From the NCBI RefSeq assembly GCF_027111255.2, contig NZ_CP114285.2, forward strand, positions 2,232,001-2,296,000: a stretch of 64,000 nt of DNA, written 5' to 3'. This stretch comes from Flavobacterium flavigenum (GTDB lineage: Bacteria; Bacteroidota; Bacteroidia; Flavobacteriales; Flavobacteriaceae). Position 1 is the stretch's first letter; every line of letters starts with the position of its first letter. Made by a program: the position numbers and the translations under genes. Below are positions 38,185 through 48,559 of the stretch, piece by piece. The notes under the pieces were generated by a model that saw only the letters and a list, made by a program, of their open reading frames with translations, had not been told where the DNA came from and did no database searches.

Positions 38185-39531
38185 TTAAGCTACTGCTTTT
38201 CTATTTTTACCAGTCTTCATTAAACCATCATAATGCTTGTTTAACAAGTATGAATTGATTTGCTGAATAGTATCTATTGCAACACCAACCATAATTATTA
38301 AAGAGGTACCTCCAAAAAACATTGCCCAAGATTGTTGTACATCCATAACACTTACAACAATAGCCGGGAACACAGCAATTAGAGCAAGAAATAAAGATCC
38401 TGGGAAAGTTATTAAAGACATCACTTTATCAAGAAAGTCTGAAGTTTCAGCACCTGGCCTTACACCCGGAATAAAACCACCACTTCTTTTTAAATCATCG
38501 GCCATTTTGTTAGTAGGTACTGTGATTGCAGTATAGAAGAATGTGAATACAATAATTAAAGTTGCAAAAACAAAATTATACCAAAACCCAAACATATTAC
38601 TAAATGTTCCAACAATAGATTGTGATGTATCTGATTTAGACAATCCGGCTACAGCAGCAGGAATAAACATAATTGCCTGAGCAAAAATGATTGGCATAAC
38701 CCCAGAAGCATTAAGCTTAAGCGGAATCCATTGCCTGTTACCACCAGCCAAATCCTGTTCATAATCCCCAGTTGTTGTACGACGAGCATATTGAACCGGA
38801 ATTCTACGTACTGCCATTGTTAATAACACACAAGAAATGATGACCAATAACCAAACTATAATTTCAATAACTAATAACATTGGACCTCCATTGTTGTTAG
38901 TAACTCTGGTTGTGAATTCTTGTATAAAAGCTTGCGGTAAACGAGCTAAGATACCAACCATAATCAATAATGAAATTCCATTTCCAATCCCTTTATCTGT
39001 AATTTTTTCCCCAAGCCACATAGCAAAAATAGTGCCTGTAACCAAGATAATAACAGAAGAAAACAAAAACTCAGGTGAGTTAAACCCTAACAAAAATGCA
39101 TTGCCAGGCAGTGTTCTGTATAAATTATAGATATAAGTTGGACCTTGAACCAAAGTAATAGCAATAGTTAACCAACGGGTAATTTGATTAATCTTTTTTC
39201 TACCGCTTTCCCCATCATTTTGAAGTTTTTGCAAATATGGAATCGCAATTCCCATTAACTGAACAACAATAGAAGCAGAAATGTAAGGCATAATTCCTAA
39301 AGCAAAAACTGAAGCTTTAGAGAAAGCACCTCCGGTGAACATGTCTAAGATAGATCCTAAACCATTTTTAGTTTGTCCCGCTAAACCAGTTAGTTGAGTT
39401 GCATCAATTCCCGGAAGCGTAACATGTGCTCCAAAACGATATACCAAAAGCAATCCTAATGTAATTAAGATTCTGTTTTTAAGTTCTTCGATTTTCCAAA
39501 CATTACTTATTGATTCAATAAATTTCTTCAT
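38185..39531 (-). CDS. secY: Protein translocase subunit SecY
   Basis: 448 aa with ten membrane helices. [17 protein letters not shown] near the first helix (plug side), [17 protein letters not shown] (helix 2), the cytoplasmic loop [14 protein letters not shown], and [20 protein letters not shown] (loop before helix 9) are family marks. It is the protein-conducting channel of the inner membrane. Within the spc operon, 12 bp after rplO. Confidence 0.97.
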   Translation of the reverse strand: MKKFIESISNVWKIEELKNRILITLGLLLVYRFGAHVTLPGIDATQLTGLAGQTKNGLGSILDMFTGGAFSKASVFALGIMPYISASIVVQLMGIAIPYLQKLQNDGESGRKKINQITRWLTIAITLVQGPTYIYNLYRTLPGNAFLLGFNSPEFLFSSVIILVTGTIFAMWLGEKITDKGIGNGISLLIMVGILARLPQAFIQEFTTRVTNNNGGPMLLVIEIIVWLLVIISCVLLTMAVRRIPVQYARRTTTGDYEQDLAGGNRQWIPLKLNASGVMPIIFAQAIMFIPAAVAGLSKSDTSQSIVGTFSNMFGFWYNFVFATLIIVFTFFYTAITVPTNKMADDLKRSGGFIPGVRPGAETSDFLDKVMSLITFPGSLFLALIAVFPAIVVSVMDVQQSWAMFFGGTSLIIMVGVAIDTIQQINSYLLNKHYDGLMKTGKNRKAVA

Positions 39532-39543
39532 ACAATAGAAAAA

Positions 39544-39996
39544 TTATATTGTTACAGCCTCTCCACCAGCAGCTTCTATAGCAGCTTTAGCAGTAGCAGT
39601 AAATTTGTGAGCAGTTACTTTTAATTTTGCTTTCAATTCTCCTCTACCTAAAATCTTAACGATTTCGTTTTTGGTAGCCAAACGGTTTGCAACAAAGTCT
39701 GTCATAGAAACAGAATCCGTAATCACACCATTATCTACTAGCAATTGAAGTGTATCTAAATTAACACCTTCGTATTCTTTACGATTGATGTTTGTGAAAC
39801 CAAACTTAGGCACACGTCTTTGAAGTGGCATTTGCCCTCCTTCAAAACCAATCTTTTTAGAATAACCAGAACGAGATTTTGCTCCTTTGTGACCTCTTGC
39901 TGCAGTGCCACCTTTACCAGAACCCTCTCCTCTACCTAATCTTTTATTTTGATTGTGTGTTGACCCTTCAGCTGGTTGTAAGTTACTTAAATTCAT
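39544..39996 (-). CDS. rplO: Ribosomal protein uL15
   Basis: 150 aa. The Gly-rich start NKRLGRGEGSGKGGTAARGH and GFEGGQMPLQRRVPKFGF (near 49-66) are typical. Large-subunit protein; 11 bp after rpmD. Confidence 0.96.
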   Translation of the reverse strand: MNLSNLQPAEGSTHNQNKRLGRGEGSGKGGTAARGHKGAKSRSGYSKKIGFEGGQMPLQRRVPKFGFTNINRKEYEGVNLDTLQLLVDNGVITDSVSMTDFVANRLATKNEIVKILGRGELKAKLKVTAHKFTATAKAAIEAAGGEAVTI

Positions 39997-40007
39997 AACA
40001 GTATTTG

Positions 40008-40190
40008 TTATTTAGCTTCTTCAACAGAAACTAAGTGTTTAACTTTGTTTATCATCCCAAGGATAGCAGGATTTGAATCATGCTCTACAACTTGTCCCAT
40101 TTTACGTAGACCCAAAGCTTCCAAACCTCTCTTTTGAGAAAGAGGACAGTTGATTTTGCTTCTTACTTGTTTTACTAATAATTTAGCCAT
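40008..40190 (-). CDS. rpmD: Ribosomal protein uL30
   Basis: 60 aa, complete. [20 protein letters not shown] and [20 protein letters not shown] match the short bacterial L30. Between rpsE and rplO. Confidence 0.96.
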   Translation of the reverse strand: MAKLLVKQVRSKINCPLSQKRGLEALGLRKMGQVVEHDSNPAILGMINKVKHLVSVEEAK

Positions 40191-40202
40191 AATTTCCTTG
40201 AA

Positions 40203-40724
40203 TTAACCTTTAAAAACTTTTTCTAAAGAAACACCTCTCTGTCTTGCAACAGTATGAGCACTTCTCATTTGCAATAAAGCATCAAAAGTTGCTTTAACTA
40301 CGTTATGTGGGTTTGATGATCCCTGAGATTTAGATAATACATCGTGAATACCTACTGATTCAAGAACCGAACGAACAGCTCCACCAGCAATAACTCCTGT
40401 ACCATGAGAAGCAGGAATTAAAAACACACGTGCACCACCAAATTTTCCTTTTTGTTCGTGAGGAACAGATTGACCATTTAAAGGAATTTTTACTAAATTT
40501 TTCTTAGCATCTTCTACTGCTTTCGCAATTGCTTCAGAAACGTCTTTAGATTTTCCTAATCCATGACCAACTACTCCGTTTTCATCACCTACAACTACAA
40601 TAGCAGAAAAACCGAAAGCTCTACCTCCTTTTGTAACCTTAGTAACACGATTAACACTAACTAGACGATCTTTAAGTTCAAGACCACTAGGTTTTACCAA
40701 TTCTACATTTTTGTATTTAGACAT
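40203..40724 (-). CDS. rpsE: Ribosomal protein uS5
   Basis: 173 aa. [20 protein letters not shown] near 24-43 and [20 protein letters not shown] near 52-71 mark the two S5 domains; [12 protein letters not shown] lies near the C terminus. It shapes the mRNA entry side of the 30S. 6 bp after rplR. Confidence 0.97.
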   Translation of the reverse strand: MSKYKNVELVKPSGLELKDRLVSVNRVTKVTKGGRAFGFSAIVVVGDENGVVGHGLGKSKDVSEAIAKAVEDAKKNLVKIPLNGQSVPHEQKGKFGGARVFLIPASHGTGVIAGGAVRSVLESVGIHDVLSKSQGSSNPHNVVKATFDALLQMRSAHTVARQRGVSLEKVFKG

Positions 40725-40730
40725 AATATA

Positions 40731-41081
40731 TTAGAATTTAAGTCCAGCGGCTCTTGCGCCTTCTGCTAATGATTTAATACGACCGTGATATAAATAACCA
40801 CCTCTGTCAAAAGTGATGGTATCAATCCCGGATTTTAACGCTTTTTCAGCAACTAGTTTTCCAACTGCAGCCGCTACTTCAACGTTAGTACCTTTTCCTA
40901 TTTCTTTTTCTCTTGAAGATGCAGCTAATAAAGTAACTCCATTTACATCATCAATAAGTTGAGCGTAAATTTCCTTATTACTTCTAAATACAGATAATCT
41001 AGGATTAGTAGCTGTACCACTAATCGATTTTCTAATTCTGAATCTAATTCTCTGTCTTCTATCAGATTTTGTTAATGACAT
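40731..41081 (-). CDS. rplR: Ribosomal protein uL18
   Basis: 116 aa. [20 protein letters not shown] and [20 protein letters not shown] are the family marks. It binds 5S rRNA. 11 bp after rplF. Confidence 0.96.
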   Translation of the reverse strand: MSLTKSDRRQRIRFRIRKSISGTATNPRLSVFRSNKEIYAQLIDDVNGVTLLAASSREKEIGKGTNVEVAAAVGKLVAEKALKSGIDTITFDRGGYLYHGRIKSLAEGARAAGLKF

Positions 41082-41092
41082 AATCTTATTTT

Positions 41093-41635
41093 TTAAGCTG
41101 ATTTACCTGCTTTTCTTCTTAATACTTCACCCACAAATTTAACACCTTTTCCTTTGTATGGTTCAGGCTTACGGAAACCTCTGATTTTCGCAGCAACCTG
41201 TCCTAAAAGTTGTTTATCAAATGATGTTAATTTTACGATAGGGTTTTTTCCTTTTTCAGATATTGTTTCTACTACTACTTCAGGAGCAACTTCCAAAACA
41301 ATATTGTGAGAATATCCAAGAGCTAAATCTAACTTTTGACCTTGATTCGAAGCTCTGTAACCAACTCCAACTAATTCAAGTTCTTTTGTAAAACCTTCAG
41401 ATACTCCAACAATCATGTTACTGATTAATGATCTGTACAATCCGTGTTTTGCTCTTTGGTCTTTATGATCAGACGATCTTTCAACTAATGCTTGATCGCC
41501 TTCAACTGTTACAGTTACGTCCGAAAACTCCTGAGTCAGTTGACCTTTTTTTCCTTTTACTGTAATAATACCGTCTTTAACTTCTACAGTTACGCCAGCA
41601 GGGATTACAATTGGGCTTTTACCTATTCTTGACAT
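41093..41635 (-). CDS. rplF: Ribosomal protein uL6
   Basis: 180 aa. [20 protein letters not shown] opens the protein; the C-terminal repeat has [20 protein letters not shown] near 150-169. Large-subunit protein near the factor-binding site. 18 bp after rpsH. Confidence 0.97.
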   Translation of the reverse strand: MSRIGKSPIVIPAGVTVEVKDGIITVKGKKGQLTQEFSDVTVTVEGDQALVERSSDHKDQRAKHGLYRSLISNMIVGVSEGFTKELELVGVGYRASNQGQKLDLALGYSHNIVLEVAPEVVVETISEKGKNPIVKLTSFDKQLLGQVAAKIRGFRKPEPYKGKGVKFVGEVLRRKAGKSA

Positions 41636-41653
41636 CTTATTTAGTCTTTAAAA

Positions 41654-42052
41654 TTAGTATACGTAACAAATTACTTCACCACCTACATTTAATTGTTTCG
41701 CTTGTTTTCCAGTCATAAGACCTTTTGAAGTTGAAACAATTGCAATTCCTAATCCGTTAAGGATTCTTGGTAATTTGGCAGCACCTGCGTATTTACGTAA
41801 ACCAGGTTTACTAATTCTTTGGATATCTTTAATTACAGGCTCTTTAGTATCTTTATCATACTTCAAAGCAATTTTGATTGAACCCTGAACAGAGTTGTCT
41901 TCAAATTTGTAACTTAAGATATAACCTTGATCAAATAAGATCTTAGTTATTTCTTTTTTTAGATTAGAAGCTGGAATTTCAACAACTTTGTGGTTTGCAG
42001 CCACAGCGTTACGAACTCTAGTCAAATAATCTGCAATAGGATCTGTATACAT
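41654..42052 (-). CDS. rpsH: Ribosomal protein uS8
   Basis: 132 aa from the ATG at 42052 (MYTDPIADYLTRVRNAV). A frame open to 42088 would start inside the GC-rich hairpin upstream and add 12 unrelated residues, so it was rejected. The C-terminal STSKGLMTGKQAKQLNVGGE is diagnostic. S8 binds 16S helix 21 and in E. coli represses the spc operon by binding its mRNA. Here a promoter and a structured leader lie directly before the gene, which makes S8 autoregulation worth testing. Confidence 0.97.
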   Translation of the reverse strand: MYTDPIADYLTRVRNAVAANHKVVEIPASNLKKEITKILFDQGYILSYKFEDNSVQGSIKIALKYDKDTKEPVIKDIQRISKPGLRKYAGAAKLPRILNGLGIAIVSTSKGLMTGKQAKQLNVGGEVICYVY

Positions 42053-42058
42053 ATGTAT

Positions 42059-42111
42059 TTGATTGCGATTATGGTTTTCGGGAGACACCCGTCTCCCGAA
42101 CCTTTAATCAA
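42059..42111 (-). promoter_or_regulatory. Structured leader before rpsH
   Basis: On the minus strand TTGATT (outer), GG, then the 10-bp stem TTCGGGAGAC with loop GGGT and GTCTCCCGAA, a two-A bulge, CC, an ATAATCGC internal loop, and AATCAA (outer) form one nested stem. It ends 6 nt before the rpsH start codon. No T-run follows the stem, so it is not a standard terminator. Position and bulges suggest a protein-binding leader, possibly for S8. Confidence 0.55.
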
Positions 42112-42132
42112 TTAAAATTATTTTTTGGTTTG

Positions 42133-42163
42133 CAAAAGTAATAACTTATTGCGAGATTACCAA
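42133..42163 (-). promoter_or_regulatory. Internal spc-operon promoter before rpsH
   Basis: On the minus strand TTG, a 20-bp spacer and TACTTTTG (42140-42133) match the consensus with the same spacing as at 48528. The TTG overlaps the last codons of rpsN. The leader to rpsH would be about 75 nt and would contain the nested stem at 42059-42111. Confidence 0.6.
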
Positions 42164-42426
42164 GACGCTTTTTTAACTCCAGGAATTAAGCCATTATTAG
42201 CCATTTCACGGAAAGTTACACGAGAAATACCAAATTGACGAATATAACCTCTTGGTCTGCCTGTTAATTTACAACGATTGTGCAAACGAACTGGTGAAGC
42301 ATTTTTAGGTAATTTCTGTAAAGCTTCAAAATCTCCAGCTTCTTTCAAAGCTTTTCTTTTCTCAGCGTACTTAGCTACCGTTTTCTCTCTTTTCACCTCA
42401 CGGGCTTTCATTGATTCTTTAGCCAT
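42157..42426 (-). CDS. rpsN: Ribosomal protein uS14 (zinc-free form)
   Basis: 89 aa. [20 protein letters not shown] and [20 protein letters not shown] are typical of the long, C-minus S14; there is no CxxC...CxxC zinc site. 3 bp after rplE, and 104 bp before rpsH, a gap that holds a promoter and leader. Confidence 0.97.
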   Translation of the reverse strand: MAKESMKAREVKREKTVAKYAEKRKALKEAGDFEALQKLPKNASPVRLHNRCKLTGRPRGYIRQFGISRVTFREMANNGLIPGVKKASW

Positions 42427-42429
42427 GTC

Positions 42430-42981
42430 TTAATTCTTTTTAAAAGGTAAACCTAATTCAGCCAATAATGACTTTGCTTCTTTGTCAGTTTTTGCAGTAG
42501 TAACAAAAGTGATATCCATTCCTGAAATTTTGTTTACTTTATCAATATCAATTTCAGGGAAAATGATTTGCTCCAAAACTCCAAGATTGTAATTACCTCT
42601 TCCGTCGAAACCAGTAGCTTTAATACCACTAAAATCTCTAACACGTGGTAAAGCAGAAGTAACAAGTCTGTCTAAAAACTCATACATCCTTTCTCCACGC
42701 AAAGTAACTTTTGCTCCAATAGGCATCCCTTTTCTCAATTTGAATGACGCAACGTCTTTCTTTGAAATTGTAGATACTGCTTTTTGTCCAGTGATCTTAG
42801 TTAACTCATCAACTGCATAGTCAATAAGTTTTTTATCAGATACAGCTGCACCAACTCCACGGCTCAAAACGATTTTTTCAAGTTTAGGAACTTGCATTAC
42901 GTTTGTATATCCGAACTCTTCTTTAAGAGCAGAGATTACTCTACTCTTATATTCTTCTTTTAGTCTAGGTGTATATGCCAT
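42430..42981 (-). CDS. rplE: Ribosomal protein uL5
   Basis: 183 aa. [20 protein letters not shown] at the start, [20 protein letters not shown] near 86-105 and the end [12 protein letters not shown] are family marks. It binds 5S rRNA and contacts the P-site tRNA. 2 bp after rplX. Confidence 0.97.
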   Translation of the reverse strand: MAYTPRLKEEYKSRVISALKEEFGYTNVMQVPKLEKIVLSRGVGAAVSDKKLIDYAVDELTKITGQKAVSTISKKDVASFKLRKGMPIGAKVTLRGERMYEFLDRLVTSALPRVRDFSGIKATGFDGRGNYNLGVLEQIIFPEIDIDKVNKISGMDITFVTTAKTDKEAKSLLAELGLPFKKN

Positions 42982-42983
42982 TA

Positions 42984-43298
42984 CTATAGTACTTGATTAG
43001 ATTTTTTTGAAAATCTTACTTTCTTATCTCCTTCTACTCTAATACCTACTCTAGTTGTTTCCTTAGTTTTAGGATCAATTAGAGAAATGTTAGAAATTTG
43101 AATAGAAGCCTCTTTCTTAACGATACCACCTTGAGGGTTTTTAGCACTTGGTTTTGTATGTTTCGAAACCATGTTTACACCTTCAACTATCGCTTTATTT
43201 TTCTCACGGTAAACACGCAAAACTTTACCTTCAGCACCTTTATGGTCTCCAGCAATAACTCTTACGATATCTCCTGATTTAATTTTTAGCTTTATCAT
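42984..43298 (-). CDS. rplX: Ribosomal protein uL24
   Basis: 104 aa. [20 protein letters not shown] is the KOW motif, and [20 protein letters not shown] follows. An early assembly protein of the 50S. 11 bp after rplN. Confidence 0.97.
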   Translation of the reverse strand: MIKLKIKSGDIVRVIAGDHKGAEGKVLRVYREKNKAIVEGVNMVSKHTKPSAKNPQGGIVKKEASIQISNISLIDPKTKETTRVGIRVEGDKKVRFSKKSNQVL

Positions 43299-43309
43299 CT
43301 TAAAACGAA

Positions 43310-43678
43310 TTAAAGCACTTCTGGTGCTAATGATACAATTTTCATGAATTGTTTTTCACGAAGTTCTCTTGCTACCGGACCAAAAACACGAGTTCCTCTC
43401 ATTTCCCCTGCAGCATTCAAAAGAACACATGCATTATCATCGAAACGGATATAAGAACCATCAGCTCTTCTCACTTCTTTTTTGGTACGTACAACAACTG
43501 CAGTTGAAACAGCTCCTTTTTTAACATTACCGTTAGGAGTTGCATCTTTAATAGATACTACAATCTTGTCACCAACAGAGGCATACCTTCTTTTGGTACC
43601 TCCTAAAACACGGATAGTTAAAACTTCTTTTGCACCCGTATTATCTGCTACTTTTAGTCTTGATTCTTGTTGTACCAT
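43310..43678 (-). CDS. rplN: Ribosomal protein uL14
   Basis: 122 aa. [20 protein letters not shown] and the end [20 protein letters not shown] are diagnostic. It lies at the subunit interface. 2 bp after rpsQ. Confidence 0.97.
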
Positions 43679-43680
43679 AA

Positions 43681-43941
43681 TTATTTAGCTCTTTCTAAGA
43701 TTTCAACTAATCTCCAACATTTTGTTTTACTTAAAGGACGCGTTTCGCTAATTCTTACAGTATCTCCAATGTTACAGTCGTTTGTTTCGTCGTGTGCAAC
43801 ATATTTCTTAGTTTTCAACACGAACTTACCGTATAATGGGTGTTTTACTTTTCTTACTTCTGCAATAACAATAGACTTGTCCATTTTATTTGAAGTAACA
43901 ACACCAATTCTTTCTTTTCTTAAATTTCTTTTTTCTTCCAT
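43681..43941 (-). CDS. rpsQ: Ribosomal protein uS17
   Basis: 86 aa. [20 protein letters not shown] and [20 protein letters not shown] show the OB-fold of S17; the end [20 protein letters not shown] is typical. Primary 16S binder. 17 bp after rpmC. Confidence 0.97.
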   Translation of the reverse strand: MEEKRNLRKERIGVVTSNKMDKSIVIAEVRKVKHPLYGKFVLKTKKYVAHDETNDCNIGDTVRISETRPLSKTKCWRLVEILERAK

Positions 43942-43958
43942 CTTTCAGCAGAATACAA

Positions 43959-44150
43959 TTATTGTAACTCTCTTTTAGTTAACTCAGTAGCTAATCTAGC
44001 AACCGTTCTTCTTACACTTCTGATTTGAAGTGGGTTTGCAATTGGAGAAATAGCGTGAGCCATTTTTAGGTCAGCATATACTTTCTTAGTTTGACTAAGC
44101 TTTTCTTGCAACTCCGCTGCAGAAAGATCTTTTATTTCTGATTGTTTCAT
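43959..44150 (-). CDS. rpmC: Ribosomal protein uL29
   Basis: 63 aa, helical. KQSEIKDLSAAELQEKLSQT and the end RSVRRTVARLATELTKREL fit L29, which lies at the exit tunnel where trigger factor and SRP dock. 12 bp after rplP. Confidence 0.96.
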   Translation of the reverse strand: MKQSEIKDLSAAELQEKLSQTKKVYADLKMAHAISPIANPLQIRSVRRTVARLATELTKRELQ

Positions 44151-44162
44151 AATAAATATAAA

Positions 44163-44588
44163 TTATGCTTCGAAATCTCTAGCAACGACGAATTTAGTTT
44201 TTACTGGAAGTTTCTGAGCTGCAAGACGTAAAGCCTCTTTTGCAACTGATAATGGAACTCCTCCAACTTCAAACATAATTCTTCCTGGTTTAACAACAGC
44301 AGCCCAATACTCAACTGCTCCTTTACCTTTACCCATACGTACTTCAAGAGGCTTCTTAGTGATAGGTTTGTCTGGAAATATTTTAATCCATAATTGTCCC
44401 TCTCTCTTCATATAACGAGTTGCAGCAATACGCGCAGCTTCTATTTGACGAGAAGTTAAGAACATTCCATCTTCATGTACAGATTTAATACCAAACATTC
44501 CATTAGAAAGTTCATGTCCTCTTTGAGAGTTACCTTTCATCTTACCTTTTTGTACCTTACGGTATTTTGTTCTTTTAGGCTGTAACAT
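44163..44588 (-). CDS. rplP: Ribosomal protein uL16
   Basis: 141 aa. [20 protein letters not shown] at the start and [20 protein letters not shown] near 82-101, which carries the Arg that is hydroxylated in some species. Close to the peptidyl-transferase centre. 19 bp after rpsC. Confidence 0.97.
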   Translation of the reverse strand: MLQPKRTKYRKVQKGKMKGNSQRGHELSNGMFGIKSVHEDGMFLTSRQIEAARIAATRYMKREGQLWIKIFPDKPITKKPLEVRMGKGKGAVEYWAAVVKPGRIMFEVGGVPLSVAKEALRLAAQKLPVKTKFVVARDFEA

Positions 44589-44607
44589 TTTTCTTTAGTT
44601 TAAAAAT

Positions 44608-45369
44608 TTACTTTCTTTTACGAGCGTCTGGTTTACCACCTTTATTAAAGGGTTTTCTGTCTCCTCTTGGAGAATCACCACCTTTACCACCACCAGTTCC
44701 AGATTGTTTTTTATCCATTCCTGCAAGTGGAGAAAGATCTCTCTTTCCATAAACTTCACCTTTCATGATCCATACTTTGATACCCATTCTACCGTAAGTA
44801 GTATGAGCTTCAGCCAAAGCATAGTCAATATCAGCTCTGAAAGTTGATAGAGGAATTCTACCTTCTTTGAAACCTTCTGAACGCGCCATCTCAGCACCAT
44901 TCAAACGACCAGAAATCAAAACTTTGATACCTTCAGCGTTCATACGCATAGAAGCAGCAATAGCCATTTTGATTGCACGTCTGTAAGAAATACGGCTTTC
45001 GATTTGACGAGCGATGCTTGTCGCCACAAGATAAGCATCTAATTCAGGTCTTTTAATTTCAAAGATGTTAATTTGAACCTCTTTATCAGTAACTTTCTTA
45101 AGTTCCTCTTTTAACTTGTCTACCTCTTGTCCACCTTTTCCGATAATGATACCAGGTCTGGCAGTAGTGATAGTAACGGTTACAAGCTTTAAAGTTCTCT
45201 CGATGATTACTTTAGATACACTAGCTTTTGATAAACGAGCGTGGATATACTTTCTGATTTTGTGATCTTCGGCAAGTTTATCACCGTAATCATTTCCACC
45301 ATACCAGTTTGAGTCCCATCCTCTGATGATACCAAGTCTATTTCCAATTGGATTTGTCTTTTGTCCCAT
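44608..45369 (-). CDS. rpsC: Ribosomal protein uS3
   Basis: 253 aa. [20 protein letters not shown] at the start, the KH domain [20 protein letters not shown] near 74-93, and [20 protein letters not shown] in the C-terminal domain. The Gly/Lys-rich tail of about 35 residues is longer than usual. It lines the mRNA entry channel. 5 bp after rplV. Confidence 0.97.
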   Translation of the reverse strand: MGQKTNPIGNRLGIIRGWDSNWYGGNDYGDKLAEDHKIRKYIHARLSKASVSKVIIERTLKLVTVTITTARPGIIIGKGGQEVDKLKEELKKVTDKEVQINIFEIKRPELDAYLVATSIARQIESRISYRRAIKMAIAASMRMNAEGIKVLISGRLNGAEMARSEGFKEGRIPLSTFRADIDYALAEAHTTYGRMGIKVWIMKGEVYGKRDLSPLAGMDKKQSGTGGGKGGDSPRGDRKPFNKGGKPDARKRK

Positions 45370-45374
45370 GCTGC

Positions 45375-45788
45375 TTAAGAATTGCTTTGTGTGTTATTGA
45401 TAGCTCCAAGCACGATTGTAACGTGATTAGAACGTTTTCTTATTCTGTGTGCACGACCTTGAGGAGCTGGACGAAGTCTTTTTAACATCATTCCACCATC
45501 TACTCTGATCTCTTTAACAAATAATCCAGCTTCTTCTAAATTACCTTCACTATTTTTTTGCTCCCAGTTGTTGATTGCAGATAATAATAGTTTTTCTAAT
45601 TTTCTTGAAGCTTCTTTAGAACTGAATCTTAAAATGTTAAGTGCTCTTTCTACCTTCTGACCTCTTACCAAGTCCGCTACTAAGCGCATTTTTCTAGGTG
45701 AAGTAGGGCAGTTATTCAATTTTGCGAAAGCAATAGACTTATTAGCCTCTTTTCTCGCATCTGCTGTTTCTCTTTTACGAACTCCCAT
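45375..45788 (-). CDS. rplV: Ribosomal protein uL22
   Basis: 137 aa. [20 protein letters not shown] near 26-45 and [20 protein letters not shown] near 104-123 are family marks. The latter is the loop that reaches the exit tunnel and can affect macrolide sensitivity. 6 bp after rpsS. Confidence 0.97.
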
Positions 45789-45794
45789 TGCTTC

Positions 45795-46073
45795 TTATTT
45801 TTTACCTTTATTTTTTGCTCCAGCATGACCTCTAAAAGATCTAGTTGGTGAAAACTCTCCTAATTTGTGACCTACCATGTTTTCTGTTACGTAAACTGGT
45901 ACAAATTGACGACCGTTATGAACTGCAATAGTTTGTCCAACGAAATCCGGAGTAATCATAGAAGCTCTAGACCAAGTCTTAACTACACTATTTTTACCAC
46001 TTTCTACGTTTTCCTGAACTTTTTTGTCTAATTTATAATGAACGAAAGGTCCTTTTTTTAATGAACGTGCCAT
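45795..46073 (-). CDS. rpsS: Ribosomal protein uS19
   Basis: 92 aa. [20 protein letters not shown] at the start and [20 protein letters not shown] near 66-85. In the 30S head. 6 bp after rplB. Confidence 0.97.
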
Positions 46074-46079
46074 ATCTTA

Positions 46080-46904
46080 TTATTTCTTTCTACGTTCTAC
46101 GATATACTTGTTACTCGGGTTTTTCTTAGAACGAGTTCTGTAACCTTTAGCTGGCAATCCGTTTCTTGAACGTGGATGCCCACCAGATGAACGTCCTTCA
46201 CCACCTCCCATAGGGTGATCAACAGGGTTCATTGCTACTGGTCTAGTTCTAGGTCTTCTTCCTAACCATCTTGTTCTACCTGCTTTTCCAGATACAACTA
46301 ATTGGTGATCAGAATTAGAAACAGCTCCAATTGTAGCCGAACAAGTCAACAAGATTAATCTTGTCTCCCCAGATGGCATTTTAATTGTTGCGTATTTCCC
46401 GTCTCTTGCCATTAACTGAGCAAAAGTTCCAGCTGAACGAGCGATAACAGCTCCTTGCCCTGGACGTAACTCAATACAAGATATAACAGTTCCAAGAGGA
46501 ATTCTGCTTAAAGGTAATGTATTACCAATCTCTGGTTGAGATTCTGGACCAGAAACTAATTTCTGACCAACTTTCAATCCGTTCTGAGCGATAATATAAG
46601 TTTTCTCTCCATCAGCATAAGCCAATAAAGCAATAAATGCAGTACGATTTGGATCGTATTCGATTGATTTCACAGTAGCCGGAATTCCGTCTTTAGTTCT
46701 TTTGAAATCAATAATACGATATCTCTGCTTGTGACCACCACCCGTATAACGCATGGTCATCTTTCCTTGACTATTTCTACCTCCAGAGTTTTTTATCGGC
46801 GCTATCAAAGAGCGTTCCGGCTTATCAGTTGTAATGGCGTCATAACCATTCACAACTCTAAATCGCTGACCTGGGGTAATAGGTTTTAATTTTCTTACTG
46901 ACAT
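46080..46904 (-). CDS. rplB: Ribosomal protein uL2
   Basis: 274 aa. Marks: [20 protein letters not shown] near 36-55, and [20 protein letters not shown] near 217-236 with the conserved His needed for peptidyl transfer. Primary 23S binder. 9 bp after rplW. Confidence 0.97.
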   Translation of the reverse strand: MSVRKLKPITPGQRFRVVNGYDAITTDKPERSLIAPIKNSGGRNSQGKMTMRYTGGGHKQRYRIIDFKRTKDGIPATVKSIEYDPNRTAFIALLAYADGEKTYIIAQNGLKVGQKLVSGPESQPEIGNTLPLSRIPLGTVISCIELRPGQGAVIARSAGTFAQLMARDGKYATIKMPSGETRLILLTCSATIGAVSNSDHQLVVSGKAGRTRWLGRRPRTRPVAMNPVDHPMGGGEGRSSGGHPRSRNGLPAKGYRTRSKKNPSNKYIVERRKK

Positions 46905-46913
46905 TTTTCTATC

Positions 46914-47204
46914 TTAGATATTGTTGTAAAAATCAATTGTTTCTCCTTCTTGTACTTGAACAATCGCTTTTTTAATTGCATTTGTCTTTCCACTGATTAA
47001 ACCACTTTTAGTATATTTAGTAGATCTGTCCGGTCTCACATTCATTGTGTTAACTGAAACAATAGTTACACCATAAGCAGCTTCTACAGCTTTCTTAATT
47101 TGCACTTTGTTTGCTTTCTTGTCAACAACGAATCCGAAGCGGTTTAGAACTTCACTTTCTTTGGTTACTTTTTCCGTTACTATAGGTCTGATAATGATGC
47201 TCAT
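46914..47204 (-). CDS. rplW: Ribosomal protein uL23
   Basis: 96 aa. IIIRPIVTEKVTKESEVLNR at the start, VDKKANKVQIKKAVEAAYGV near 27-46, and NTMNVRPDRSTKYTKSG. At the tunnel exit. 7 bp after rplD. Confidence 0.96.
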   Translation of the reverse strand: MSIIIRPIVTEKVTKESEVLNRFGFVVDKKANKVQIKKAVEAAYGVTIVSVNTMNVRPDRSTKYTKSGLISGKTNAIKKAIVQVQEGETIDFYNNI

Positions 47205-47211
47205 ATTCCTA

Positions 47212-47841
47212 TTATTTACTTAAATTTTCTTCAATTAACTCTAAAGAACCTTCCAAAAGCACTAAATTATTAGCGTTTAATATTGCGTAAGTGCTTAATT
47301 CAGAGCTAGTTACGACGTTTGAAGCCTTCAAATTACGTGACGACAAATATACATTTTTATTTGACTCACCCAATACAAATAGAGATTTTTTATTTTCTAA
47401 CCCTAAAGCTTTCAAAACGTTAATGAAATTTTTAGTGTTTGGTACATCAAAATTAAAGTCTTCAAGAACGATAACATTTGACTCTTTTGCTTTGATTGAG
47501 AAAGCAGATTTTCTTGCCAATCTTTTCAATCCTTTATTCAATTTAAATGAATAACTTCTTGGTCTTGGCCCAAAAACTGTTCCCCCACCTTTAAACAAAG
47601 GGTTCTTAACACTTCCTGCACGAGCAGTACCTGTTCCCTTTTGTTTTTTAATCTTACGCGTACTACCAGTTACTTCAGCTCTTTCTTTAGCTTTATGAGT
47701 ACCTTGTCTTTGATTAGCAAGATATTGCTTAACATCAAGATATACTGCGTGATTGTTTGGTTCAATTGCGAATACTGAATCAGAAAGTTGAACTTTTCTT
47801 CCAGTATCTTTTCCGTTGAAATCTAATACTTTTACTTCCAT
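47212..47841 (-). CDS. rplD: Ribosomal protein uL4
   Basis: 209 aa from the ATG at 47841 ([19 protein letters not shown]). The ATG shares one base with the rplC stop (TAATG). A frame open to 47886 lies inside rplC and was rejected. RQGTHKAKERAEVTGSTRKI and GTARAGSVKNPLFKGGGTVF cover the tunnel-lining loop. In E. coli L4 represses its operon through the leader RNA; here any such leader would be before rplC. Confidence 0.96.
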   Translation of the reverse strand: MEVKVLDFNGKDTGRKVQLSDSVFAIEPNNHAVYLDVKQYLANQRQGTHKAKERAEVTGSTRKIKKQKGTGTARAGSVKNPLFKGGGTVFGPRPRSYSFKLNKGLKRLARKSAFSIKAKESNVIVLEDFNFDVPNTKNFINVLKALGLENKKSLFVLGESNKNVYLSSRNLKASNVVTSSELSTYAILNANNLVLLEGSLELIEENLSK

Positions 47842-48458
47842 TACTTCTGAATGATTACGTAAGAGTTTTTGTGTCCAGGAATACACCCTTTAACAACAAG
47901 TAAGTTCTTTTCAGCAACTACTTTTAAAACTCTAAGGTTTTGTACTTTTACATTATCTCCACCCATTCTTCCAGCCATACGCATTCCTTTGAATACTCTA
48001 GATGGATAAGAAGAAGCTCCTACAGAACCTGGCGCTCTTAAACGGTTGTGCTGACCATGAGTAGCTTGTCCAACCCCACCAAAACCGTGACGTTTAACAA
48101 CACCCTGAAAACCTTTACCTTTAGATACACCTTGTACATCTACAAATTCTCCTTCTTCAAAAATAGAAACATCAATAAGATCTCCTAATTTTTGTTCAGT
48201 TGCGAAATCTTGGAATTCAACGACTTTTTTCTTAGCAACAGTTCCAGCTTTTTTAAAGTGCCCTAAAGCAGCTTTAGTAGAATGTTTCTCGTTTTTGTCA
48301 TCGAAACCAAGTTGCAACGCTTCATACCCGTCAACACCTTTGGTTCTGACTTGGGTAACAACACACGGCCCAGCCTCGATTACTGTACAAGGAATGTTTT
48401 TCCCGTTTTCATCGAAAATACTAGTCATGCCGATTTTTTTACCAATTAACCCAGACAT
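47841..48458 (-). CDS. rplC: Ribosomal protein uL3
   Basis: 205 aa. [20 protein letters not shown] at the start, [20 protein letters not shown] near 110-129 and [20 protein letters not shown] with the loop that reaches the catalytic centre. First gene of its transcription unit: a promoter lies 70 bp upstream and rpsJ is cut off by a terminator. Confidence 0.97.
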   Translation of the reverse strand: MSGLIGKKIGMTSIFDENGKNIPCTVIEAGPCVVTQVRTKGVDGYEALQLGFDDKNEKHSTKAALGHFKKAGTVAKKKVVEFQDFATEQKLGDLIDVSIFEEGEFVDVQGVSKGKGFQGVVKRHGFGGVGQATHGQHNRLRAPGSVGASSYPSRVFKGMRMAGRMGGDNVKVQNLRVLKVVAEKNLLVVKGCIPGHKNSYVIIQK

Positions 48459-48484
48459 AAATATTAATTATTAATTACTAAAAT

Positions 48485-48524
48485 TCCCTTCAATTTGAAA
48501 ATAACAGAAATTTCCAAACAGGGA
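48485..48524 (-). promoter_or_regulatory. Leader hairpin before rplC
   Basis: On the minus strand TCCCT...AGGGA encloses TTTG...CAAA and AAAT...ATTT, an interrupted but nested stem at the very 5' end of the predicted leader. It may stabilise the mRNA or act as a ribosomal-protein control site. Confidence 0.35.
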
Positions 48525-48527
48525 GTG

Positions 48528-48559
48528 CAAAAGTAGATATTAAAATTGAATATACCAAA
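48528..48559 (-). promoter_or_regulatory. Promoter of the rplC (S10) operon
   Basis: On the minus strand TTTG (48559-48556), a 20-bp spacer and TACTTTTG (48535-48528) give a full match to the Bacteroidota consensus. The leader to rplC would be about 65 nt. Confidence 0.7.

Noticed and set aside
42053..42088. Earlier start for rpsH
   Set aside because: The extra 12 codons fall inside the GC-rich hairpin, and S8 proteins begin at the TDPIADYLTR segment.
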